Shown here piece after piece: positions 1 to 6,300 of a stretch of 7,472 bases of DNA (its first letter is position 1; each line of letters opens with the position of its first letter). This DNA comes from an uncultured Lachnospiraceae bacterium (GTDB lineage Bacteria; Bacillota; Clostridia; Lachnospirales; Lachnospiraceae). The stretch is from contig CAJTTI010000054.1 of NCBI GenBank assembly GCA_910579225.1, positions 1 to 7,472 of the forward strand. The letters run 5' to 3'. Position numbers and translations under genes: made by a program. The notes below the pieces were generated by a model. That model was not told where the DNA came from. It worked only from the letters and a program-made list of their open reading frames with translations, and searched no databases.

Positions 1-5
1 ATAAT

Positions 6-995
6 ATGGATGAAATTAAGGGAACCTTTACGAAAGTGATTGCTATTATAGAAAGTGCAAAAAAGAATGCATATCGAAAGGTAAATGAAGAACTGATCAA
101 TATGTATTGGCGTGTAGGACAGTTTATCAGCGAAGAGGCAAAAACAGCATCCTATGGAGATTCGTTTATTGATGAACTTTCCAGATATATACAAGATACA
201 TTTCCAGGGATAAAAGGGTTTAATCGTCGTGGCCTTTATCGTATGAAACAATTTTATGAAGCTTATGCGAATTATGAAAAAGTGTCACCACTGGTGACAC
301 AAATCAATTGGACAAATAATCTGCTTATTTTGTCAGGCACAAAAAGTATTGAAGAAAAAGAATTTTATTTGAGATTATGCATACAAGAGAATTATAGTAA
401 GCGTGAGTTGGAAAGGCAATTAGACAGTGCTTATTATGAACGATATATGTTATCGAAAGGGAAAGCACTTCCTGAAGGAATAAAGAAAATAAATAATAAT
501 CCATTTTTTGATTCTTATGTTGTTGAATTTCTGGATCTGCCAAGTCCATATAAAGAAAATGATCTTAGGAAGGCACTGATCTTAAAAATGCGAGATTTTA
601 TCTTGGAATTGGGAAGGGATTTTACATTTATAGATGAAGAATATAAAGTGCAGGTTGGTGGAGAAGATTATGCGATAGATTTATTGTTTTTTCATCGAGG
701 ATTACAATGTTTAGTAGCGTTTGAACTAAAGATTGGAAGATTTAAGCCGGAATATGTTTCAAAAATGGATTTTTATCTGGAGGCGTTGGACAGACAGGTG
801 AAAAAGGAGCATGAGAATCCAAGTGTAGGATTGATCCTGTGTGCAACAAAGAATGATGAAGTAGTTGAATATGCAATGAGCAGGAGTATGTCGCCAATGC
901 TTGTGTCCGAATATAAATTGCAGTTGCCAGATAAAAAAATACTGCGAGAAAAGTTGCAAGAATTAATAAATATATCGGAAAATGAGAAAAAATGA
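6..995 (+). CDS. DUF1016/YhcG-family PDDEXK nuclease domain protein
   Basis: 329-residue protein with the two-part YhcG architecture. Residues about 5-150 are the N-terminal DUF1016_N region, including the NAYRKVNEELINMYWRVG segment, FNRRGLYRMKQFY and the VSPLVTQINWTNNL stretch typical of the family. Residues about 165-320 are a PDDEXK-type nuclease fold with a visible catalytic set: D225 in YAIDLLFFH, then E240 and K242 in AFELKIG. Length and N-terminus match full-length members, so the ATG at position 6 is probably the true start, but only five bases precede it and no ribosome binding site can be judged. In this family the nuclease is often found beside type I restriction-modification or other mobile defence genes; such partners could lie upstream, outside the window. 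Its DNA is far more AT-rich than the genes after 1553, suggesting separate acquisition. Family assignment is strong; the biological target is unknown. Confidence 0.9.
   Translation: MDEIKGTFTKVIAIIESAKKNAYRKVNEELINMYWRVGQFISEEAKTASYGDSFIDELSRYIQDTFPGIKGFNRRGLYRMKQFYEAYANYEKVSPLVTQINWTNNLLILSGTKSIEEKEFYLRLCIQENYSKRELERQLDSAYYERYMLSKGKALPEGIKKINNNPFFDSYVVEFLDLPSPYKENDLRKALILKMRDFILELGRDFTFIDEEYKVQVGGEDYAIDLLFFHRGLQCLVAFELKIGRFKPEYVSKMDFYLEALDRQVKKEHENPSVGLILCATKNDEVVEYAMSRSMSPMLVSEYKLQLPDKKILREKLQELINISENEKK
282..300. repeat. 19-bp perfect palindrome inside the nuclease gene
   Basis: GTGTCACCA (282-290) and TGGTGACAC (292-300) are exact reverse complements around a single C at 291. The palindrome lies within the codons for VSPLVT, a conserved family segment, and is GC-richer than its surroundings. 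It could be a protein-binding site, a hairpin in the mRNA, or a by-product of codon choice. Confidence 0.6.
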
Positions 996-1320
996 GGATG
1001 CTGTTAAGTATGTGATAATATATGGGATTAGATAGAGAATTTGATAATGTGTGTAAAATGAATAAAGTATATTTATACTCGTGAGTTATAAATTTTTTAT
1101 TATATTAATATAAAATCATTTTTTGTTATGGAAAATATCAATACCCATGAGTATAAAAATGGGGTATAGAAATTGTTTTATAAAGATAGATTATCATAAG
1201 AAAGGAGATAGGATATTTTTATTATAAGAGTCCTATAGAGTAGAATGGAAAAAACAGTAGAGAAGAATGTTTGTAGAAAATACTGTTGAAATATGGGTGA
1301 TATTGTCATATTTTGTCAAG
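996..1320. other. AT-rich gene-free spacer
   Basis: No convincing gene is seen on either strand. An AAAGGAGAT sequence at 1201-1209 looks like a ribosome binding site, but the next codons run into stops and no start codon sits at a usable distance. Besides the terminator-like hairpin at 1072-1098 there are two minor inverted repeats: ATAGGA/TCCTAT (1208-1213 and 1231-1236) and AACAGTA/TACTGTT (1253-1259 and 1281-1287). In DNA this rich in A and T they may be chance. Confidence 0.5.
1072..1098 (+). terminator. Putative weak intrinsic terminator after the nuclease gene
   Basis: The arms TTTATACTC (1072-1080) and GAG-T-TATAAA (1083-1092, one bulged T) can pair, with a CGTG loop once the closing pair opens. 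Six consecutive T (1093-1098) follow at once. It lies 76 bp after the nuclease stop codon. The stem is mostly A-T pairs, so it would be a weak terminator; the position and T-run are the main support. Confidence 0.45.
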
Positions 1321-1435
1321 GTGTCTCTTTCCCCAACAGATACAGACACGGAAAGCCCACAAAGCCCGTAAACACTTTTGGCACTACATAGGTTTCCAAG
1401 TTACATTATTTCCGTGTTTGTATATGGGCAAAACG
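1321..1435. repeat. Non-coding element with nested inverted repeats at a composition boundary
   Basis: A 14-base arm, TACAGACACGGAAA (1341-1354), is matched by TTTCCGTGTTTGTA (1409-1422): 13 of 14 positions complementary and the exception a G-T wobble. The arms enclose 54 bases. Inside is a direct repeat AAAGCCC (1352-1358 and 1361-1367) and GTAAACAC (1368-1375), which resembles the arm sequence. Just upstream, GTGTCT (1321-1326) can pair with AGACAC (1344-1349), which overlaps the left arm, so two pairings compete. The GC content is clearly above that of the preceding 1.3 kb, and no open frame explains the stretch. It could be a recombinase-binding end of an integrated element or a structured RNA. 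The repeats are seen directly; the function is unknown. Confidence 0.55.
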
Positions 1436-1467
1436 GTAAAAGATGAATGAGAAAATGAGAATTGACA

Positions 1468-1496
1468 AAAATGAGCTATGCTGGCTCTTTTATTTT
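1468..1496 (+). terminator. Weak terminator-like hairpin upstream of the regulator
   Basis: GAGC (1473-1476) and GCTC (1484-1487) form a 4-bp stem around a 7-base loop. It is flanked by an A-run (1467-1471) and followed by TTTTATTTT. This is the shape of a small, possibly bidirectional, terminator that could shield the regulator operon from upstream transcription. The stem is short, so confidence is low. Confidence 0.3.
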
Positions 1497-1507
1497 GTAA
1501 GAGAGTA

Positions 1508-1524
1508 TGCTAAAATATATTTTA
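1508..1524 (+). promoter_or_regulatory. Extended -10 promoter overlapped by a 14-bp AT palindrome (candidate operator)
   Basis: TGCTAAAAT at 1508-1516 is an extended -10 element (TGn plus TAAAAT). The matching -35 position is poor, as is tolerated for this promoter type. Transcription would begin near 1523, about 30 bases before the regulator start codon. TAAAATATATTTTA (1511-1524) is a perfect 14-bp palindrome lying over the -10 and the predicted start point, where a repressor would block RNA polymerase. XRE/cupin regulators commonly control their own operon, so this is the most natural operator candidate. In AT-rich DNA such palindromes also arise by chance. Confidence 0.45.
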
Positions 1525-1552
1525 TATGCGAAAACAAACACAAGGAGGAGTC

Positions 1553-2110
1553 ATGGAGCAGGTTTCATTGAAGATAGGCGAGCGACTGAAAGAAATCCGG
1601 AACACAAGGCAGCTCACGCTGGATGATGTTGCGGAGCTGACTGGCGTGAGTAAGCCCATGCTGGGGCAGATCGAGCGTGGGCAGTCCTCGCCCACCATCA
1701 ACATTTTATGGAAGATTTCAACAGGGCTGAAAATTCCATTATCTTTTTTCTGTAAGCAGGAAGAAGCGGAGTACACAGTCTCAGGGCTTGATGGGGAAAA
1801 TGTGATCACGGAGGAAAACGGAGGGATGCGGGCTTACCCGCTGTTTCCCTTTGACCCGGTGCGGAATGTGGAGGTATTCTATATTGAGTTTGATGTAGGA
1901 GTGCGCCATGAATCACTTCCTCATGTGGCGGGCGTGGAAGAATATGTTTTTCTGGTGCAGGGGACGCTGAAAATGGTAATTGGCGGGAAGGAAGTGCTGC
2001 TGCAGGAAAAGCAGTCAATACGCTTCCGGGCGGATGTTTCCCACGCATACCACAATGTTTCAGATAAAGCCTGCGCCGCCTATAATGTGATATTTTATCC
2101 GAACAATTAA
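1553..2110 (+). CDS. XRE-family transcriptional regulator with C-terminal cupin domain
   Basis: 185 residues from the ATG at 1553, chosen because AAGGAGG lies at 1542-1548; an in-frame ATG at 1526 has no ribosome binding site and would fall at the predicted transcription start. Residues about 8-66 are an XRE/HTH_3 DNA-binding domain, with LTLDDVAELTGVS forming the first part of the helix-turn-helix and QIERGQSSPTINILWKIS the recognition and following helices. Residues about 105-182 are a single cupin barrel: candidate metal or ligand residues are H119, H124 and E129/E130 before G137 in motif 1, and H164/H167 in SHAYHN in motif 2. This architecture is widespread in small-molecule-responsive regulators. 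The hydrolase gene follows after 15 bp, so the two are almost certainly co-transcribed and the regulator probably controls both. The ligand cannot be read from sequence. Confidence 0.9.
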   Translation: MEQVSLKIGERLKEIRNTRQLTLDDVAELTGVSKPMLGQIERGQSSPTINILWKISTGLKIPLSFFCKQEEAEYTVSGLDGENVITEENGGMRAYPLFPFDPVRNVEVFYIEFDVGVRHESLPHVAGVEEYVFLVQGTLKMVIGGKEVLLQEKQSIRFRADVSHAYHNVSDKACAAYNVIFYPNN

Positions 2111-2125
2111 AGGTGGAAACGAACA

Positions 2126-3004
2126 ATGTATGAATTGGTACAAATCAGTGAGAAATGTTATTACATAAACTGCCCGGCGAAGATAGGCGTCTATGTGGCG
2201 GACGGGGCGAATGTCTATCTGGTTGACAGTGGGAATGACAAAGATGCGGGGCGGAAGATCAGGCAGATTTTGGATAAGAACGGGTGGCATCTGGCGGCGA
2301 TTCTGAATACTCATTCCAATGCAGACCATATCGGTGGGAACAAGTACCTGCAGGGGCAGACGGGATGCAAGGTTTATTCCAGCGGCATAGAGGCGGCTTT
2401 TACGAAGTACCCGGTACTGGAGCCGTCTTTCCTTTATGGTGGTTATCCGTGTAAGGGTTTGCGGCATAAGTTCCTGATGGCGAAGGAGAGCGATGTGACA
2501 GATTTCTCAGATGAGAGCTTCCCGAAGGAGATTGAGGTGATATCCCTGCCGGGGCATTTCTTTGACATGGTGGGTTTCCGTATGCCGGACAATGTGGTGT
2601 TCCTTGCGGACTGCATCAGCAGCAGGGAGACGCTGGACAAATATGTGGTTTCCTTCATTTATGACGTGGACGCATATCTGGAAACATTGGATAAGGTGGA
2701 GCAGATGGAAGCAGTTATGTTTGTTCCTGCCCATGCGGATGCCTCTGCTGATGTGAAGGAACTTGTCCGTTATAACAGAGATAAGGTACAGAGCATTGCA
2801 GAGTGTATTTTATCCATCTGTGAAGAACCAAAGTGCTTTGAACGTATTTTGCGGGAAGTGTTCATAGGCTATGGGCTTACCATGAACTTTGAGCAGTATG
2901 TATTGGTGGGAAGCACGGTACGGTCTTACCTTTCGTGGCTGAAAGATACCGGGAAAGTGTCGGCGGAATTTCAGGACAATATGCTGATGTGGCAGAGGGC
3001 ATAG
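2126..3004 (+). CDS. Metallo-beta-lactamase-fold metal-dependent hydrolase
   Basis: 292 residues, with the ribosome binding site AAGGTGG at 2109-2115. Residues about 10-205 are the MBL fold: the early strand NVYLVDSGND, the metal motif THSNADHIGG at 62-71 (H63, N65, D67, H68), the third ligand H144 in LPGHFFDMVGF, the bridging D162 in FLADCI, and H203 in PAHAD. The canonical HxHxDH motif therefore has Asn at the second His, so the first metal site may be weakened or changed. Residues about 210-292 are helical and resemble the winged-helix tail seen on many MBL hydrolases, ending in GKVSAEFQDNMLMWQ. No signal peptide is seen, so it is probably cytosolic. The substrate is unknown: glyoxalase-II-like thioesters, lactones or other esters are all possible. 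It is the second gene of the regulator operon, and a good terminator follows. Confidence 0.88.
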   Translation: MYELVQISEKCYYINCPAKIGVYVADGANVYLVDSGNDKDAGRKIRQILDKNGWHLAAILNTHSNADHIGGNKYLQGQTGCKVYSSGIEAAFTKYPVLEPSFLYGGYPCKGLRHKFLMAKESDVTDFSDESFPKEIEVISLPGHFFDMVGFRMPDNVVFLADCISSRETLDKYVVSFIYDVDAYLETLDKVEQMEAVMFVPAHADASADVKELVRYNRDKVQSIAECILSICEEPKCFERILREVFIGYGLTMNFEQYVLVGSTVRSYLSWLKDTGKVSAEFQDNMLMWQRA

Positions 3005-3032
3005 GGGCGAAAAATTCAGATTGCCTAGGTAT

Positions 3033-3080
3033 TACGGGGAAAGTGGGCTGTGAAAAACGGTATTTCCCTGTATTTTTATT
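3033..3080 (+). terminator. Intrinsic terminator of the regulator-hydrolase operon
   Basis: TACGGGGAAA (3033-3042) pairs with TTTCCCTGTA (3063-3072) over ten base pairs, one of them a G-T wobble, around a 20-base loop. TTTTTATT follows directly (3073-3080). The hairpin starts 28 bases after the hydrolase stop codon. The T-run is only on the + strand side, so it acts in the direction of the operon. Confidence 0.65.
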
Positions 3081-3240
3081 GCCGTCTCTGGTATTCCTGA
3101 TAGGCCTTTCCCCATTCATCGTCCATGGAAGGGGCGTTGTAAATCAGGTGAATGATCAGCCGATTTGCAGCGCTCCTTTTTGCTTGAGCGTGTTTGAAAA
3201 TTCATTCCCGCTATTTTCTGATTTTATATTTTATTTCCCA
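3076..3240 (-). pseudogene. Probable 3' remnant of an unidentified gene
   Basis: Reading the minus strand towards 3076, the frame ending in TAA at 3078-3076 gives a protein-like 41-residue tail. It contains AKRSAANRLIIHLIYNAPSM and then DDEWGKAYQEYQRRQ, with a charged and aromatic pattern unlike random translation. The same frame continues upstream through TGA (3204-3202) and TAG (3213-3211) to a further protein-like stretch, WEIKYKIRK, near 3240. One base change each (for example from CGA and CAG) would remove these stops. No start codon or ribosome binding site supports an intact gene, and the DUF4132 promoter region begins where the similarity to protein fades. I do not recognise the family. 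The tail could also be chance. Confidence 0.35.
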
Positions 3241-3265
3241 CACAGCTGTGGTTATCTGATATAAT
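3241..3265 (+). promoter_or_regulatory. Promoter of the DUF4132 gene with a spacer palindrome
   Basis: A consensus TATAAT lies at 3260-3265, preceded by TG one base upstream (TGATATAAT, 3257-3265), making an extended -10. The -35 position (about 3236-3242, TCCCACA) is poor. CACAGCTGTG at 3241-3250 is a perfect 10-bp palindrome placed in the promoter spacer, a natural operator position. Transcription would begin near 3272, leaving a leader of about 100 bases before the ATG at 3374. Confidence 0.6.
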
Positions 3266-3297
3266 ATAAATAAAAAACATTTGATTGAAGAAAACCG

Positions 3298-3307
3298 GCA
3301 GCGCTGC
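3298..3307. repeat. GC-rich palindrome in the DUF4132 leader
   Basis: GCAGCGCTGC is a perfect 10-bp palindrome just downstream of the predicted transcription start. It shares the CAG/CTG half-site pattern with the promoter palindrome CACAGCTGTG 57 bases upstream. It could be a second operator site or a short leader hairpin; nothing more can be said from sequence. Confidence 0.35.
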
Positions 3308-3373
3308 TGAAACGGTGTAAGGAAAAAGATAATACAAACACATTTGATCAAAGGAAACGAAGAGGAAGTATAT

Positions 3374-6300
3374 ATGAATCTGAAAAATAATCATCTGACA
3401 CAGCTTCTGACCGATGCTCTGGACAGTCTGAAGCTGACGGAAAAAAACCGAAGGATTGCGGAACCGTATCTGGAGTCTGCACAGGGAGCGGATTCGTCTG
3501 CGGACGGAACATCTGATTCTCTGGAACAGGTGGAGGAGCAGGATTTTGCCCTGCTCGGTGTTTCCGGACAGGAAGCATGTCTGGACTGGTGTCAGGCGCT
3601 CAGAGATGAAAAAGAAGAAGAGCTGCTTGGGCGCTATGTGCAGTTCGTGGCGGCAGTGGGAGGTTCTTCCGCGGTCTGTGTGCTGGTCCGGTACAAAAAT
3701 GAAAACTGGCTTCTTCGGTGGCTTACAAAGGAACAGCGTGCGGCGTTCTGGGCGGAGATGTATGCCCATGAAGCGAATACCCTGCAGCAGGGCCGCTTAA
3801 GCGTGCTGTTCAGTGCGGGGCAGAAAGATCCGGAGGTTCTGATCCAGGCCATGGAGCTCTGCCGGGGCTCTGAGGATGCACCGAAAATGCTGCTGGCCGG
3901 GATCTGGCTGTGCTGTATGAGTCTGGACACTGTGAAAAATAAGCAGACAGAGGTGCTGTCCGGATGGCTGGAGCAAAGACTTCTTGAAAGACTTCCGGAA
4001 CTTTTTGCAGGTAATGCGCTGACAGATGCAGAACGGTCAGAACTTCAGGACTATGTCCTTCATACATATGGGGATACGCCGTTTCCCGCAGAAATCCGGA
4101 AGATTTTAAGAGGCCGGACAAGTTCTGCAGACCGGCTGGCCCTTCTGACCGGATGTGCGTATCTCTCCCTTGGACACCGGGAGTCTTTCCAGACAGCACT
4201 GAAGCTTCTGGCAGCGGCGGATCAGGAAGCAGGCAGAAGCTGTTTTCCTGGTATTTGCCGTTATATGGCGGATGCTGACTGGTTTAACCGGCACAGGAAG
4301 TTTTTGCTGGAAGAACTTCCCATCTCTCCGGCAGACTGGGCCCGGTGGGGCATCCGGGAGCGGCTGGACGATATCTGGAAGATGGTATTCACCAAATATC
4401 CATCTGCCATCGCGGAGGTGACCAAAAGTCTGTCTCTCTGGCAGTATGACAATCTGCTTCAGACGGCCAGGCGGCAGGCTTTGGCGCTGCACGAGAAAAT
4501 TTATGAGCAGGAGAAGTACCGGCAGAAGGCGGCAGAGGAGCTGGTTACCAACTTTGAAAGCAATGAGGAGGTTGCCCGGAAGTATTTTCTCGGGGAAGCA
4601 GAGCTTTCGGAAATTCTGCCCTGCGTCAAGGAGTGGCGCAAAGATGCCAGCGGCTATTATGGATATAAGAATGACCGGCTGGAACTTCTGCGGGATGATC
4701 CAAAGATGCAAAAGCTCTATCGGCGTGCGGTGGCCATGGAAGGGCTTCTGATGCACGGCAGCTATTTCCGGTTTTATATGTTCCGTTTGGAGGAATTTGG
4801 CCGTAGTGAGCTTTTGACTGTGCAGGAAATCGGAAGTATTTTTCAGATCTTCCAGGAGGAGCAGGTTCCTGTATCTTATCAGCTGGATACTCTGGCCAGT
4901 ATCCATGAGTGCTACCATAAAGCGCAGGACCAGGACGCTTTTCAGAAGGAGTGCGTGGAGGCTCTGGATCAGAGGATCAGCGTGTGGGGGGAGGAATACA
5001 AAAAGGCTGCTCTTAATGGTGCTGCCATGACGCGGATTTTCTGTATCCTTACTATGGACCGTCATGGGCAGGAATATAAGGATGCGCTTTTTGCCTGTGC
5101 CGGTGATGGTTCCAGACAGGTGCAGCAGGTTCTGCTGTCCGTGTACGGAGGACACAGAGAGTGGGAGCAGGAGGTTAAAACCATGCTCGCATCCAGAAAG
5201 CAGAAAGAGCGCCAGATGGCAGTGTGGGTACTGAAACAGTGGGGTGTGGAGCAGTACCGGCCGGAGCTTGAAAAAGCGCTTCAGAAGGAAAAGAATAAAA
5301 AGATATCCGAATATCTGCAGAAGCTTCTGGGTGCAGAACAGGAGACGGTGGATCTGGAACAGCTGGCCGGAGACTGTCTGAAAAACGGAGGCAGACAGAA
5401 GGTACAGTGGGCTTTCCAGAAACCTTACGAAAAGATCCATACAAAGGGCGGTATGGAAGTGGCGGAGGATTATTTAAAGGCGATTATGGCCTGCTATGCG
5501 TTTATGGACGTGCCGGGTATCTCAAAGGATGCAGGGAGGCTGGCAGACGCGCTGGAACAGGCTGAGCTCTCTGCGTGTATGCGAGATCTGTTTTTCCGCT
5601 GGCTGGAGACCGGAGCAGAGGCCAAGAAGAAATGGGTTCTGTATGCAGCGTCCATTCACGGAGGGGAAGCAATGATTCCCCTTCTGCATCAGCAGATCAA
5701 AGAACTGCCCGGGAAGTTCCGGGGGGCGCTGGCGGTGGAGGCGGTGAAGGCGCTCACGCTGAACGGTACTTCTGCCGCACTTCTTGTGGTGGATCAGATT
5801 TCCAGAAAGTTCAAATACCGTCAGGTAAAAAAAGGAGCGGCCGATGCGCTTGCCGGGGCGGCTTTGCAGCTTGGGATCAGCCGGGAAGATCTGGAGGACC
5901 GGATTGTGCCGGATCTGGGATTTGATGAAAGGATGGAACAGAAGTTCGACTATGGGTCCCGCAGCTTTACGGTCCGGCTGACCTTGTCTCTGGAAGCGGA
6001 AGTGTATGACGCAGATGGAAAGCGGCTGAAAAATCTGCCGTCCCCCAAAAAGCAGGATGATCCGGAGCAGGCAGAAGCGGCAAACCTTGCGTTTAAGCAG
6101 CTGAAAAAGCAGCTGAAGACCGTGGCAGCCGGCCAGAAGCTTCGGCTTGAGCAGGCGCTGATCGCCGGAAGGTACTGGCAGGCCGCCGGCTGGAAAGAGC
6201 TTTTTGTGAAAAATCCGGTTATGCATCAGTTTGCGGCGGGGCTGATCTGGGGTGTCTATGAGGACGGGAGGTTAAAGGCGACTTTCCGGTATATGGAGGA

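Larger units (their letters stand above)
3005..3373. other. Intergenic region between hydrolase and DUF4132 genes
   Basis: There is no intact gene in these 369 bases. From left to right it holds the operon terminator (3033-3080), the suspected minus-strand gene remnant (3076-3240), the promoter of the DUF4132 gene (3241-3265) and an untranslated leader of about 100 bases with a GC-rich palindrome at 3298-3307. Confidence 0.6.

Noticed and set aside
1201..1230. AAAGGAGAT as a ribosome binding site of a small gene
   Set aside because: No start codon at a usable distance, and the following codons reach stops almost at once.
1462..1467. Consensus TTGACA as a -35 box for the regulator
   Set aside because: No acceptable -10 lies 16-18 bases downstream, and the extended -10 at 1508 is 40 bases away; it is also followed by a terminator-like hairpin.
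1526..1552. Upstream ATG start for the XRE regulator
   Set aside because: No ribosome binding site precedes it, and it coincides with the predicted transcription start; the ATG at 1553 has AAGGAGG just upstream.
2935..3264. + strand open frame running out of the hydrolase gene into the intergenic region
   Set aside because: It begins inside the hydrolase gene in another frame, has no ribosome binding site, and covers the terminator and promoter signals.
3344..3373. TTG start giving ten extra residues on the DUF4132 protein
   Set aside because: The ATG at 3374 has a well-placed AGAGGAAG and a standard start codon; the extra residues encode the ribosome binding site itself.
4106..5440. Long minus-strand open frame (444 residues) opposite the DUF4132 gene
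   Set aside because: Its translation is low-complexity and rich in Leu, Pro, Phe and Arg, as expected from the mirror of a GC-ending coding strand; the + strand gene has clear family motifs and a ribosome binding site.
5522..6226. Minus-strand open frame (234 residues) opposite the DUF4132 domain
   Set aside because: Same shadow pattern; it overlaps the most conserved part of the DUF4132 protein and has no family-like motif.
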